Shown: positions 1-26,303, numbered from the stretch's first letter. The stretch: 64,000 bases of DNA from Antennarius striatus (GCF_040054535.1 NC_090795.1:6977001-7041000); one strand, 5' to 3'. Program-made: numbers and translations. The notes: generated by a model not told the origin, from the letters alone.

Positions 1-7807
<7,807 letters not shown>

Positions 7808-8660
7808 GACACCCCAATCTCACGCACACACATACGCACACACACATACACACATGCATACGGAGCTCTCACCATGCCCACCTAAACGAATGTACTGAGG
7901 AATGTGGGGATGTCCAAGGAAACAAACACCCCTCACCCCCCACCCCATCTGCAGCAATCAGGTGAATGGCAACAGTCTAAACTTAAATAACTCACCATAA
8001 CCCCAGTATTGGAAACAAAGCTATAGAGCAAAATGTGAATTTATTTTATGGTGGAGTCCAACCGGCTTCCATCACTCCAATGTGATGAAACCAGCCAAGA
8101 GAAGATTGCTTGGTTTGGGGGTGTCAGACGTTAACCTGTGGTGTCAACTCCCCTTCTCCACCTGTCTCCACGCCTCCAACGGCGCCCTGCCCCCTCCCTG
8201 TTGAAGTTTGGATGAGACTGAAAGCTGCTATTTGACTGCCAGCATCGACAGATTCCCTGTCTGACTCTCCTCCTGTCTGTCCATCTATCTTTTAGTTTAT
8301 TTTGTGTGTGTGGCCCTGAGAGGGCCTCAGCTGAGGACTGAACTAAGCTGCTGTGAAGCATGCTGGGAGGATGTGGAGCACCCACAGCTGTGGCGTTGAG
8401 GGTTTTCAGAAAGGACAAAAAAAGATTTTAGTAGTTTATAAATTAATCTGTTTTCATGGCAGCACTAGCAAATCAGCTGGTGCTGCCAGAGCACTTAGAT
8501 GCTGTATGCTGTGGGCAAGCCTTATGACAAGATGGCACAGCCAACCAGTCACATGGAGGATGGCCGATGGAAATGCATTGTACTGTATTGTATTGAAATA
8601 TTTTACATGAAGCAAGTATCCTGACAATAAAAGTGGAAAGGTTGATATTGTTATTTCATG
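7808..8660 (+). other. cdk8: cdk8 3' UTR
   Basis: The sequence follows the cdk8 stop at 7805-7807 and runs to a poly(A) signal AATAAA at 8626-8631, so the transcript should end near 8650. It holds a short CA/CG-interrupted run near 7824-7860. Open frames in this stretch (for example 8131-8418 minus) have no family features. Confidence 0.7.
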
Positions 8661-9668
8661 CAAGCTGATGTGAGACACAAACCTAAGCAGCCATTCAGAT
8701 TTTGCACCTTATGGTCATCCTTTTTTTTTTTTGCCTTTTCTGGTCATTTCATAAGCTACAGCTACTTCATATTTATCTAAAGAGTTTATATTAGTTCCAT
8801 AAACTGGTGGAGAATGCGTTAGCATCTATTTGTAATGGTGACTTGTGACGACATCTAGCATCACAACATTTCAACAAAATCATTTTTAGACCTGTTTGTA
8901 ATGATGGTTTGATAAATTGTTGAAGGGAGCAAACGATATGAACAATGTTCACTTAAAGAAACATTTTACTTGAAATAAGGCTAATCTGATAAGGACTTTC
9001 AACTGATCATTTTTCAGTAGATTTTAAGAAATAGTGAAAAAAGATTACCGATATCAGATATCAAGTAAAAGTTGAGGTTTGAAGACCTGCATGTCTTCAA
9101 AGAAAACATCACTTGTGAGAGTCTCGGTCATTTTTAGCAATGTTGGAATTTTTGCAGATCGGTTGAAATTGGCTTTAACACCTCCTGATTTTCTCTCACA
9201 TGAGCACAAAACCTCATACTTGAAATTAACTCTTACGGCAACTGTTCTGTCTTTTCTGTGTTCCACCACGTGACAGTCTTGTGTGTGCTTTGGTATTTAT
9301 GAGTAAATCAATTATATATGTTAAACTGACAGATGTATCAGACGTGCAAAGCAATGGCTTGCCCCTTATAACACAACTACATATTTAATAATGAAACTTC
9401 CATTCCAATAGACTAAATTCAATCTACACCCTGAAGCCTTTCCCTACTTTGATGACTGTTATCTGTCTCAAATTGTTTTCATCTTTAAACACACCTGGAA
9501 CAGTAAAGCTCAGATCTAAGTATAGTAAATTCTCTCATTGAGGCTCTTCCTGGAGGATGCAGGCCCATCTAGTTCAGTGTGTTACACAATAGTATCTCAG
9601 ATCATTCTCATCAGTACCAGAAACATTACCAACCTCATAAAAACCTCTCCAGTTCTCAATTTTTTGCT

Positions 9669-9704
<36 letters not shown>

Positions 9705-9984
9705 GTCTTCGTTTCTTAAACGTCATGACAGGCACTAAGAGGAATTTAAACCCTTGTCATTTCGTTAGGGAACGCGAAATAAATTAATCCCCCTCAGCAA
9801 CGCCCATCTGTAGCCCCACCTCTTTTATTTCTAATACTGCCTTTCAATTGGATAGTCTATATGCCACTTAGTGTGTTTTAAACAGATCATTGGTTGATGT
9901 GAACGGCTTTTAAGTATTAAAGCCTCTGCTTGGAGATTTGATTGGTGAATGTGGCATCTGAGCCCGCCCCTGTCCTCAGAGGGG
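8661..9984. other. cdk8-wasf3 intergenic spacer
   Basis: No gene is visible. The stretch is AT-rich and holds a poly-T run at about 9676-9700 and a short 9-bp inverted repeat around 9078-9101 (TTTGAAGAC / GTCTTCAAA). GC rises after 9950 toward the likely wasf3 promoter. Confidence 0.6.
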
Positions 9985-10097
9985 TTTTTTTTACCCGGAG
10001 CGACCAGACGAGCTGGGGGACACGGGATGGAGGAGCTAACGGGAGTAACTAACGGGACATGCGGACGCCCCGGATTCTTGTAATATCTGCTGTGCCG
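9985..10097 (+). promoter_or_regulatory. wasf3: Likely wasf3 promoter / non-coding first exon
   Basis: A GC-rich block with GGAGCGACC and a purine-rich leader ends at CTGTGCCG followed by GTGAGG, a good donor. The first wasf3 coding exon lies 4.3 kb downstream and has a short 5' UTR behind an acceptor, so a separate leader exon is expected here. The transcription start itself cannot be read from the sequence. Confidence 0.4.
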
Positions 10098-10514
10098 GTG
10101 AGGACCATATTATACTTTTTATAACGACTAATAACACATTTTGTAAATAGGTCAAATTTACCATTCTTGTTGACTGTGGTCTCATTGGTCCAAACTAAAA
10201 ACTCGACCAGTAGACAGAAGCTAGCTAACCAAGTGGTCAGTTGGAGTGGACCCCCCAGTGGAGAATAATGAACGGGATCTCCCGAGCCTTGAAAATGATT
10301 CTGTTTTCTTTCTAACGAATAACTTTGACTAGATGTATTGATGTTGGTCGTGTTGGTCAGTTTATGGAGGACTCCAGACAGTGAACGTCTGGTCAAATGT
10401 GACATTAAAACTGACAGGAATTCGTGGGAACGGAGGTGGACGAACAGATGTGGGTCAGTCCATCAGTAACGGGAGGCGACGGTGCGGAACACTGATTGAT
10501 CGCGGTTGTCATTA

Positions 10515-10632
<118 letters not shown>

Positions 10633-11721
10633 AGCTTGTTGTAAATACAAGAAGGGAATGCGTGGAAAAATTGGGAATTCAAGTTGTGCAACATGGTCTA
10701 AATATACGGTAATAACTTAAGCATGATGATCATGTGGTAAATGATGACATTACTCCAATTTAATTCAAAATAAGAACAAAATGATTTTGTTTTATAAGTG
10801 GAAATTTATGAACACAATTATTCAGTGTTTAGCGCTTCGATCTAGGCTGAAACAACTCTCTACACACTCTATTATTTAATGAATTATTATTTATAAAAAT
10901 ATATCAATACTATAACATACGACTCAAATAATTTTAGATAACGTAGCTTATTAAAATTAGACAGCCAAATTAGCATTCATGAACACCTTATAAAAAAGAA
11001 GAAAAAATGAAAACCACATCTGCTGCAGTTATTATTTGTTTGTTTGTATTGCTAGTACACTATTACTAGTTTATTATTTGTATATTATTGGAATCAAAAA
11101 GGATCTTTGATTGAAAGTAGCCCAACAGTTTCACTTAGTAGATTATGAGCTGGAAGGTTTGGTTGAAGACATTTTATATTTTCGATGTTAAATTAAATCA
11201 CGTATTACATAATCAAATTAATGTTGATTAAAACAATTAACAGTTACATGTTCTTATGTATAGAATGAACACTAGATGTGTTTCTACTTCCAGTTGGCTC
11301 TGAATCATCACATCCATTAATCGGTTCTCTCCTGGTTGTCTCAGATTGAATTTGGGATTTTGTTCGGACAGTTACACTCACACCAGATTATAGAAAAAAA
11401 AATCATATTTAGGGCAGTGTAACCTAACGTAATGCAAACTGCATATTTCATAACACTAGGACAAGCAAAACAGCTAGCAACACAAGAAGCTGTGCTTGGC
11501 TCATAAATTGATAATGACTCCCTTCAGCTCTTAATGGAGTTCTCACATCAGTAGTAAAGGCCTCCTCAGTCTCTGGGTGTTGGTGTAGAGATGTGAGCAT
11601 CTTTCAGGAGCCACAGGAAGTGTGTTTTTACCATGAATGCTACCTTCTGAAGATCAAAGACATCGTTGCTTCAGATGGAACTGCTTACATGCTGCTAATG
11701 GGACGTTTTAGAGGCTACCTG

Positions 11722-11751
11722 GTGTGTTTGTGTGTATGTGTGTGTGTGTGT

Positions 11752-11782
<31 letters not shown>

Positions 11783-11784
11783 TT
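11722..11784. repeat. Imperfect GT/GC microsatellite
   Basis: GT units interrupted by A, C and a short GTGC run (four GCGT-type units near 11765-11781). Confidence 0.85.
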
Positions 11785-12245
11785 TGTATGAAACCCGAGC
11801 AAATGTGCTGGGTTGTAATTTAGAATCCAAACACAGCAAAAACAAAAAGTCACTAATGCAGAGTGTGAGAATCTGTTTTAAAGCAGAAGTTGATGCTCTC
11901 CTCTCTGACGCTGAGGCCATATGTTCAGGCTTTCCTCTCCTTTTTTTTTTAATTCTCCCTGACTGAGTGGAGGATGAAGGAGGAGGAGTGCCCACTTGCT
12001 CCGTTTTCATTGCAAGAGCACAGGGGACCTTAAAGAAAAAGGTCGAAGGGGATGTAGGAGGAGGGAGAAGGATGCATGGGAGAGTTGGCGCTGTTGCCGT
12101 GTGAACGGAGCTCTATTGTCCCGGAACCTTTCAGTGGCTTCCCCGAGGTCCCTCTTCCGACCCCTTCCCCCACCCAACACACTCATTCTCACATAAACAC
12201 ACATACTTTGGCCACCTCTTAATGTAACACCCAACCTCTTCTGTT

Positions 12246-12248
<3 letters not shown>

Positions 12249-12310
<62 letters not shown>
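12249..12310. repeat. (CA)31 microsatellite
   Basis: An uninterrupted CA run within the wasf3 5' intron region. Confidence 0.97.
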
Positions 12311-12313
<3 letters not shown>

Positions 12314-14425
12314 ATTTCCTCTCTGTTCTGTCTCGTCCCGATCGCCGTCTCTCTCCTGCCTGATCTTTTGCGTTTACTCTCCTCTCATTTCTCACAAGAA
12401 GACTTGGCCTGTTCCTTCTCCCCTCCCTGCCTCCCTCCTTCCTTTCCTCCCTCTGCTCACCCCCAGTCGCTCATTATTTTGCCTCATTTATGTGATTGTC
12501 ATGCCAGTCAGACAGTAAAAAGAGAAACATGCAATCATCTCATTTGCATCATCTCTCTTAATCCATCCTATCCCACAAGAAGCACAGTGTTTCCAAAATG
12601 TTGGTGCAGACAAACCAAGGCGCTCCTTTGTCTCCAAAGCAGACCTTATTGACTGTGTTCAGTGTCCTTTGTGGCAGCACATGATGGTATAATTTTACCC
12701 TTTGTGTCCTCTTATTGGCGCGGGGGCTGTTGGGGTTTGCAGGGGGCCGCTAGCTGAGCAAACAGGGCCAGATGAGGACTCGGCTGGTGGGAATTGGCCT
12801 CGGTGAACAGAAGTGTCTAGTTTCTGTCTTGGACAGCTGCAATGACAGAATATGTAATTACAGTAGTTTCCTGTTGAGACACTGATAGTGACGCTGGTGT
12901 TTTGCTTTGTCACTGATTTATTGGACTGAACATGTAACCTCAACCCCTTATTTGGTCCCACTTGAGATACTTATTCCAAATGAAAAAAGACAGATATTTT
13001 AAGATGTCTGAAAGGTCTTTATGTTGTAGTTGCCACAGGCTAACTCTGATTTTAAATCTGGTTTTCATAAATAAATATCTGCTACGTCAGAAATAAATCA
13101 TGTTTTTCGTACCTGTCAGCTATTAGGAGCTTTCTGTGTCCTCCCAAGGTTTGATGGGTGAATGTAAAACCTGTTACAGATGGTTTTGAAGAAACCTCCA
13201 TCCATCTTCTCCCGATCCTCCTGGTTCCTTCATTGTCTATATATACACAACACGTACTTTATATGTGTTGTTATGGTCAAGTGTTTGGACAGGAAACAGA
13301 GATGTGACACGGGGAGGATCAGGAAACCGACCACAAAAACAGGAAGCAGGAAGAAGTTGTGATTAGATGGCTGCTCTGGTGCACCATGGGATTTCTCCTG
13401 CTTGAGGTATTGTCTGTGGTCAGTTGGTGTCTGAGCAAAACCAACAATGGTTTCCTTCAGCTAGTAAAGATGTGAGGAGGTCATCAAATGTCAATTTGTG
13501 TGAATACCTTTATGGCTTTACTTGATCCGTCTTGTGTTGTATTTTTTGGTGTTTGTTGGACTTTGTGCATGAACCTCTGATTGTATCAGGATTCCAGCTG
13601 GTCTGGGATTAGCTTGGACCCTGTTTCCCCCCTCTAATGCTTTAATCTCTGCTGGTCGCCACAAGTCTTGTGGCTTTGGGACACTGTTGGTTCTCTGGTT
13701 CGCTGAGCCGCATGCTTTCCATATTTTTATATACAATATGTACAGAGATAGCTCTATAGACGACGCCCACCAACATGATGTGGAGTCCAACGTACTGCAA
13801 TAGATGTATTATTTATAAAGAGGAAATTACCCCACACAGGGAAGTAATATTTATTCTGGGGATGTTGCAGTCGGTTATAACTTCATTTTCCTATCATCAC
13901 TTATAGAAAAGAAGGAACCCTGTGTTGATTTTGATTCAGTGCCTTGAAATCCGTAATAATCCAAAATACATCCTAATTTTGGAATACCGTAATATCCATT
14001 CCAACCAACTATAATCAGACCACTTTTCAAAAATGAAGTAATTTTCGGTGTGTGTCAGTCTTGAATATAAGGTAAAACGTGATATTTACTGTGGAGCTGA
14101 GAGAAGTCAGTTAATAGATGAATGGAAAATAACTGTCTGGTCGAGTCAAGCAGCGGTTTGAATATTGGGCTCCTTGACATCTCTGCTATTTCCTGACATT
14201 TTTAAAGACAAACAATCAGTCAGTATTGCTGTGGTTACGAGAATTCTAAAAAAAATATGTATCAGTGTTTTCTTTTTCTCAGCTGTAGGGCTGCATCATT
14301 GCCTGCTGGGTTGGATGCATCTGCCAGGCATCTCATCTCTTTGCCTACCCAGAATCCAACCCGGGTCTAACATGGGTCTTGTTCTATGTGTTTCTCTGCA
14401 GTCTACGTTGAAGTGAGGCCTCGCC

Positions 14426-18903
<4,478 letters not shown>

Positions 18904-20100
18904 TATACGCATGAAACAACAAAAGATACTGTTCACAAACACAGAAAAGACACACAATCAATCAAACGCACACTGAAAAGAATGCCCACGTGTGCAGTGC
19001 CACGCCCACAGGTCGTAACACACGTTGATGCTGAAAACACACACCAACACACAATCCTATGCTGTAGGTTGATATATGCTGAATGGTCCAAAACTGGAAA
19101 TATGGGGGTGTATTCAAGATGCACACACAGACACACACTGTAAAGACACTAGTACTATACTATTACGCTAACCACTCTGAAACATTAACATTTTAATAAA
19201 GCATTGTGAATACACCCCAGTGGCTGTTTCTCTACCTGTTATAACACTATACACACCCTGTTAAGGTGCTTATTTCATGTATAGTCAGAACTTGAGAGGG
19301 TTAGAACAATTAGAAACTTTCCTCTTGAGCTAACCAGTGTACTTGCCTTTTTTAATGTTTTTACTGAAACACTTGCCGTAGAGCAGGAGGTGAGTTTTTA
19401 ACCGTGGCGATAGCTTTCAACGAAGAAGAATCGACCTGCAGTCGATAATGGATTCAAACTGCTGAGGGGGTGAATGAGGAAAGAAGGCTGCGTGAAAGAT
19501 GGATGAGAGGGTGCTATGTAAAAAGTCTTATTGATCATGAATATGAGAACTGATTGAGACATCCTTGTCTGTAATCAGTCACTGCTGTGTGTTTACTGGG
19601 TTCATGTATACGATAGTTTAAGTGTAACCTTTGATCCAGAGAAAAATTAAATGATGAATGAAGGATCATGAATGGGCTGCCGTGTCTCTTTACTATTCCA
19701 CTGTTGTCAAGTGTGTAGAGACAACACACCTGATTTAAAGACATCAGTTTCCATGGCAACAGCACAGCTAAGATGGAATTGCCAGGGAAACGGAAGAGTG
19801 AGAAAAGGGGGCGGGCATCACGCTGGGGTAAGGATGAACAAATTGGTCGAGGAGAAAAGTTTGATGCACAGCACGTTTGTTTTTAATACAAAATTAACAA
19901 GATCTCTCAATTGAGTGAACAAACCAAAGCAATAAAAAGTTACACCTGACACCTTGGAAAAATAGACACCACGTTCACACAAACGTTTTTACAATATCTC
20001 CGTTAAAGTTAGTGCATGTTGATTATCGTTAATACGTTTCATTTTGCAGATACTTAATTTGTTGTGCCATTTTCATCCAAAAAAATAAAGTGCATTTCAC
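18904..20100 (+). other. wasf3: wasf3 3' UTR
   Basis: Follows the TAA at 18901-18903. Poly(A) signals AATAAA occur at 19195-19200 and again near 19931 and 20084, so short and longer 3' ends are possible. CA-rich words are frequent. No structured element was recognised. Confidence 0.55.
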
Positions 20101-23100
20101 ATTGAAAACTACGCATACATCTACACAAGATGCTGTTACTGTGGTGTCCTCTCTAACCCCCACCCCGAAACACACGCATTCACAGGCCCTTGAGTGTTTT
20201 GATATTTAGCTCTAGATTAGTACTCATTTGACAGATGCCCATTGGTGGCTACACGTTTGCTTAAATCCTTCAGTTGCTTTACAGTTTTTGTACGAGTACA
20301 CTGTGAAACCATTCAATAGATTAGCAGGTGTGTGTATACAGAGAAATATTACATCCAACATCACAGTCTTATACTATTCTTGGATACAAAGCCCTTGTTT
20401 GCACCTGTTCAACAATGAAACTCCCAACAATACTGCTGGCTGCACAAGAGGAAAACATTCACCAATCAGAGGAAGAATTATACCTAATTTTTTTTCTCAA
20501 ACATTCTGATCCTTGTAGCCAAATCCGCTCTGTCGTCCTTAAACCAGTTAGTTAGAAACTGGTGCATATTATGCAAGGAACCTACCAGAAGAAATTCTAC
20601 ATGAATAGCCGAGGTGAAGAAATGGTGCAAACCAACTCATGTCCTATTTTGACTGGCTTTGGTAGCACCATGCACGGTGGTTTAAAGTCCCTCCCTTCAG
20701 CATGCTTTATTTACAGAAACAAAAGAGTCAAGAGGAGGGAATATCTATTACACAATTTGATTATTACTACATTCAGAAAAAAGGCTTTTACAGCGCCATT
20801 ATGTCACAACATCAGAATCTGAAAGAATTCAGGCCAGACTGAAGTGGAAAAAAATAGAACTTTTCAATGAATATAACAAAATAGACTTTTCTCCAAAGGT
20901 AAATGAACAAGTCTGTGATGGTTTCTTATGTGCCAGCCTGACCTGTTGGTGCACATCAAATAACGACAGGATTCAGTCTGACACTGTGCACAAGTTCACA
21001 TACACAGGCTACAGCCCAAAACTCAGAAAATGGTCTTCTTCTGCTTTGCGTACTCAGCTCCAAATTTTTTTTAATGCTTAGTGGCTGATCTGAGGCTCCT
21101 CAAGCTCCTCCATCAGGCTCAGTGAGAGGGGAGACAGCAAAGAGGGGAAAACGAAGCATTATCTCAGTGTTTGGAAGCAGCCTTTTTTTTTTTTAGCTCA
21201 TAGGATCATTGAGAGGTCACTTAACGGACTCCTGCCTCGACTGGATTGATTTAAAATAGGATATTAGTGATATAGAAGAGACATAAAACACACAGCAGGA
21301 CTAAGATCCCAGTTCACTCAAGAGTCCCTTTCACTTTGGCTTGAAGTGCTGGAGCTTCATGTCGTAGTCCCTACCTGCTCTACAAAAAAGCTCTACAAAC
21401 ACAGAACGAGGCCACTTCTTTCAGAATAGACAGGAAGACTGGCAGCATTATCCTCAAAGGTCAGGTGGTCAACAGGAATTTATATTCTCCACACCTGTTC
21501 CACCCCCCTCTCCTCCACCCCCTGATAACAAAGAGGCAGATATGGTCTGCTGAACTGCTGGATCACAAACACACACACTCACACACACACACACACACAT
21601 ACAAACACATGCACACACTCAGAGGCCATGCAACTCATACTGTACACACAAGAAAACAGCCCCACACCGGGGGCCAGACAGGACGGCTCATATGCTCACA
21701 AAAGGCAGAGGCAATGCTCTTCCCCCTACTCCCCCCCGAAGAAGTTCACAATTTTATCCTAGTGTGGAAAATGATCACTCCCGATTTTGGGGATTATAAA
21801 ACAATATTGCAGATGAATGAGGCAGTGGTGTCCCCTTGGAGTATGACTCATTGATCTCGTCTACTTTATCCTCCTAACTTATCTGAAGGTGTATTGTTGA
21901 AGCGTCACCATGATGGCAGGCCAACTTCACTCTGCAGGAAGAATTCACTTTGAGACGTTGATGTTATTGCTGTCTGAGTATTGCTTCACATTTAAAAAAT
22001 AACTACCATCCATGGGCTAGTTATTGCTGACACGATCCTTTTTCTTATTATTGGATTTACAAACTCATTCTGAGACCAAAAATAATGGATAACTAACTCA
22101 GAGCAGCTGGTAATCATTGTGATCTGGGCTTCTGCTGGATTAGCTGATCTCAAAACGTGATCAAACTGTCAAAACGCCTCAGAACTTTACAACAAAATAT
22201 TGCACATTTTTCTATAAGGGTGCAATTCTTGTGTCCCTTCTGTCATGACACAGGTCACTGTAATAAGGGTGAGGTTCACCGTGGTACAACAGGAATAAAC
22301 GACATTATTAAGGTCATAATGACGTCAGGGGACCATGACACATCACCTGCAGAGGCCAGTATGACCTCATGGAAAAAGACAAAAGGAGCACTGTGCTTGT
22401 TGGTTGCAAATTACACTTAGCATGCAGATCAGATATTGAGTTGTTAGGTGAAATAAATCAATGAAAATGCATTCCCTACCCATAAAACAGCATTTCATGA
22501 ATGTTGCTATTAGGGCTTATTTGTCGAAAGGTCTGTTTTTGACTTGATTATACACTTCCTGGATGATTAGTTTTATAAATAATATATTGATTTTTTTTTA
22601 AAAACTTTTCAGACATGACTTCATCAATAAAATCAATTCATCAATAAAATTTGAGTGATGTCTATGATTAAACATTATATAACAAATTTCTAGACATTCA
22701 AAAAGTCATAAGCAATCCCCGGTTAAAAAGTGAAAGAGGAGGCATAGGCTGGTTATATAATCCTATATTTGGTTTGGAGCCTAACCATTAATCATTAAAA
22801 ATGGAGCGGAGGGTTAATGGTGGGGTCTCCATTGAGCCTCCCGGACGTGAGCTGAAGTAAAACACATTTGACCACAGTCCAAAAAAGACAAAAGACACGA
22901 GAAAACCCAAGAGGTGAGGGAGGGAACACGCGGCATGATTGCTTTCTCGGCGCCTGTGGAGGACGCAGGGCGCGGATCAGAAAGCTCTGGGTCTATTTTT
23001 AGATCTCCGCGGTCGTTTAGCTTTCGACGCACGTTCAGGGTGCAGCAGCAGAGCGCCGGGATGCTGCTCCAGACGGGCTTCACGTGGAAATGCCTGCGCA

Positions 23101-23637
23101 TTCAGCCGCGGCCGTTCTCTCCTTTCCCCATCGCGCACGCTGCTGTGTTAATCTGTCGTGCGCTTTTACGCACGCTTGCGCGCACGCACAGGGACGCAAA
23201 CTAATTCCCCCCGTCCCTGTTAGAAGAAAAAACGAACACGTGTCAACCGAAGCTCCAGTGCTGTTAACTATATGCACATTTTATATACAGCAGCTGTCTG
23301 TGACACGTGATGCACTCAGCGCTGTCTGCAGAACAGAGGAAGGGCGTGGCACGGGTTGAACGGGTGGGGGCGAGATGTAGACCGTACAGTGACCGCCTAT
23401 ACTGGGGAAGACAGTGAGATACTTTGCCCTGTGTTGAGGGTAACAAAGAAAAAACGCCATCCATTCAGATGGGTTGTGAATATCTAAGCAAACTGCTTAT
23501 GCCAGTAAGATCTCCAGCCATCACCACAGCCCTGTGCCCTCCCCTGCGCTGCTACTGCTCTGTTTAACATCAGACACATCTAGCGACGAGCAGAGCTGAA
23601 CCAAGACACCTTTCTCTTTCCTCTTGGGTCGGTCCGG
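20101..23637. other. wasf3-gpr12 convergent spacer
   Basis: Lies between the convergent genes wasf3 and gpr12; part of the right side must be gpr12 3' UTR, whose end I cannot place. It holds a CA-rich patch at 21571-21625, a palindromic CRE-type site TGACGTCA at 22320-22327, and a GC-rich segment at 22900-23200. Open frames in the GC-rich segment (such as 22914-23204) show no family features. Confidence 0.5.
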
Positions 23638-24657
23638 TCAGACATCACTAGGAGTCCGTGCACGCTGGGCCACGCTGGCCGGCACACAGCCGCAGCACAC
23701 CAGCCACAAAGCCTTCTGGATCTCTTGGTTCCTGAAGGCATAGATGACTGGGTTGATGACAGAGTTGTAGGTGGCAGGCACCAGGGTGGCATAAGTGTAG
23801 AGTGGAGGGTAGGTGTAGTCTGCAATGAGAGAATAGACAGTGAAGGGCATCCAACAGGCAGCAAAGGTACCCAGGATGATGGCCAGCGTGGATACGCCCT
23901 TCCGTGTTGTGACGTAGTGGGGTGTGGCGGCCAGAAAGTGGTGCTGGAGGGCGATCTGGTGAGCGTGGCGCATCACAATTTTGCAGATTTGGACATAGAG
24001 TTGCAGCATGAGACCAAAGAGCAGCAGGAAGGAGACAGACAGCACGGCAATGTTGTTCTTTGTGAGTGGGCGCACCACGCTGCACGTAGCCTCCTCCGCT
24101 AGGCAGTTGACCCCCGTGACCGGCAGCAGGCCCAGACATAGGGAGAGGCCCCACAGCAGCACGAGCATGGTGTAGGTGAACGCCGCTGTCCGCTCCGAGT
24201 TGTAGGTGAGGGCGTAGTACAGCGACAGGTAGCGGTCAATCGTGATGGCCAGCAGGCTGAAGACAGAGGCAGAGAAGGAAGCCACCACCAAGCCTACGGT
24301 CAGCAACTGAGCTGAGTCGGAACGCAGCAAGTAGGCACAGGTGAAATGAAGCACCAGGCCCAGCCCGGCCAGCAGGTCGGCCAGCGCCAGGCTGCCAATC
24401 AGCAGGAACATGGGAGCTCGGAGTGCCGGGTTCTGCCAGATCACCAGGACCACCAGGGCATTCTCACATGCTATGAGAGTCCCTGATGAGCACAGCACAA
24501 TGTCCCAGGGGTTGACAAGCAGGGGCAGCTGGCTAGGTGGGAGGGAGTCCGGTGGGAATGTCCCCAGACTGGTGCTGTTGTCCAACGGTCCTCCGCTGGC
24601 CCACGCTGTGGGGTCAGGGGTCAGCCAGGTGGGGGTGACTGCCGGCTCTTCGCTCAT
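23638..24657 (-). CDS. gpr12: G protein-coupled receptor 12
   Basis: A class A orphan receptor of the GPR3/GPR6/GPR12 group, known for high constitutive Gs signalling that raises cAMP in neurons and oocytes. The coding sequence is one exon of 339 residues (human 334). The ATG at 24657 lies 12 bases after a splice acceptor (TTTGTTTCAG), so a 5' non-coding exon is expected upstream; reading further upstream would run into the intron. The N-terminal ~45 residues are divergent, then VNPWDIVLC leads into TM1. Seven membrane segments are evident, with SLALADLLAG in TM2, the DRY motif in ITIDRYLSLYY after TM3, and NPVIYAFRNQ in TM7. The tail ends RARTPSDV, close to the mammalian RARSPSDV. GPR3 and GPR6 are the alternatives; the end sequence and synteny favour GPR12. 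Confidence 0.95.
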   Translation of the reverse strand: MSEEPAVTPTWLTPDPTAWASGGPLDNSTSLGTFPPDSLPPSQLPLLVNPWDIVLCSSGTLIACENALVVLVIWQNPALRAPMFLLIGSLALADLLAGLGLVLHFTCAYLLRSDSAQLLTVGLVVASFSASVFSLLAITIDRYLSLYYALTYNSERTAAFTYTMLVLLWGLSLCLGLLPVTGVNCLAEEATCSVVRPLTKNNIAVLSVSFLLLFGLMLQLYVQICKIVMRHAHQIALQHHFLAATPHYVTTRKGVSTLAIILGTFAACWMPFTVYSLIADYTYPPLYTYATLVPATYNSVINPVIYAFRNQEIQKALWLVCCGCVPASVAQRARTPSDV

Positions 24658-25467
24658 TATTCCCCCTGTCTGAAACAAAAACAGATTTAAAGCTATAGAC
24701 TATCGGAGCCCTTAAAGCATGCACTTTAATGAGCCTAAAACATTAATTAAGCAGGGACAAAGAAGACCATAAATAAATGTGACCCCGTGTTGAAAATGTA
24801 ACGCACTGAACACACTCCTGTCTCCCTTCTGCACCCACCGCACCTCCGTACTGCTCTAAACGCGCCTGTAAACTCATTCTCCAATTATTTTCAAACGGAC
24901 ACAGCGCAGATTGCGTACAGGATCACATCACACAGGAACAAACACTAACATTCAAATTTAGATCCCATCTTCTTCAATAATTAAACACCACACAGCTACA
25001 GAGACGCACATTTACTGGTGCCCGGTTCGCAGGCCGTGCGTTTTTCTGACTAGAATTAAATCCAAGTCTGTTTAAGCCGTTATAACAGCGGCCTAGTTGC
25101 ATTGCACGTGAATATCTTTATTTATTGATGGAAATAAATGAAGAAAATCAAACACGATCATAGGAAACCAGATGATCTAAAACAATTTTTACATATGTTA
25201 ACCATCCAGAATCCACCTAATTGTCCCTCCGCAGTAAAAGATACCGCAGCCGCCGTGAAAATCTATCCTGTCCCTATCGCCATGTATTCATCCACTCTGG
25301 TGGCCATATGGCACAGCTTTACCCCGCTCTGCACCTTGCATCGGAGAAACAGCCGCTCCACGTCAGCACAAGGATGCCGGTGGGGGAAACAGGCTGCTGG
25401 GTTTGTTTGGGGTTTTTTTTTTCATGCATGTGAAGGATGTCCGATGATCCCAGCCCGCCGAACCTAC

Positions 25468-25700
25468 CTTGACTCTGTGAGGTGAGGCTTCCCGTCTAGA
25501 TGGACGAACCACAGCTACGTGTTTCCATGTTAACGGTGAGGAAGGTGCAGCGCCGGCGGACAGAGACGCAGCCCAGGGAGGTGGAGGGTGTGTGTGTGGG
25601 TTGGTGGGGGGGGGGATGATGGTCCTCTCTGCCTGAAAGCGGAAAAAAGAGCAGACCGGCTCTCCTGTTAACGGCGCATCGCCATGGACTGCGGCTGTGC
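25468..25700 (-). promoter_or_regulatory. gpr12: Possible gpr12 leader exon and promoter
   Basis: On the minus strand a GC-rich block ends with CAAG at 25468 followed by GTAGGT, a good splice donor facing the gpr12 acceptor at about 24670. The upstream edge of the exon is not defined. This is inferred from splice signals and CpG content only. Confidence 0.35.
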
Positions 25701-26288
25701 AGCGCGCACCGACGGAAGAGAGGAAGAGGAGGGAGAGGATGGGGATGCGTGTGGAGGGGGAGGGGGGTGATGAAGCAGTCCCAAATGGGCAAGACCTCCA
25801 CAGCCCGGTTGAACGCGTTTGTTTTTTGTCTCAAGGACAAAGACATGTGCAGCGTTGTGTTTACTTCCACGATAAGGCGCGTTTTTTGACCACGTGCTGC
25901 TTCACTTGCCTCCCAGCCAATGAGGTTCATCCGAGTTTGGGCTCAAGTTGCAGAAATGAGGGTTGTTGGATGCAGAGCCTGACTTTCCTCCAGCGACGCC
26001 CTGCTATTCTGGTCCTGTCTGTGCTATTAAAGGCAACTCCGATGTGTGTCACCCCTCCCTCCCCTGTCCTCCATCTTCTCTGACTCCATCCTTGCAGCAC
26101 AACCCTGAAGACACCCCTCCATGATTAAGGATTGATGTTGATGTACATTTGTGGTCACATGTAACTCTTTCAGATGATTTCTGTCTGGTTCTTCGGTGGG
26201 TGTTTGTCTGAAGCACCGACAAGCGTCGGTTCTGAATGGATTAAAAATAGCTCCTGTTGCAGTGGGATAGCGGGACTACCAGGTTACA

Positions 26289-26303
26289 CCGCTAGGGGGC
26301 GAC
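26289..26303 (+). promoter_or_regulatory. CTCF-like motif between gpr12 and usp12
   Basis: CCGCTAGGGGGCGAC matches the CTCF core on the plus strand. It stands just outside the predicted 3' end of usp12. Confidence 0.5.

Noticed and set aside
22320-22327. Palindromic CRE (TGACGTCA) near gpr12
   Set aside because: A single 8-base site far downstream of the coding exon is too weak to claim regulation, although gpr12 signals through cAMP.
22914-23359. Several 65-96 codon frames in the GC-rich segment 3' of gpr12
   Set aside because: Overlapping frames on both strands with no motif or splice signal indicate chance openness.
23648-24154. 168-codon minus-strand frame inside gpr12
   Set aside because: It is an off-frame shadow of the gpr12 coding exon.
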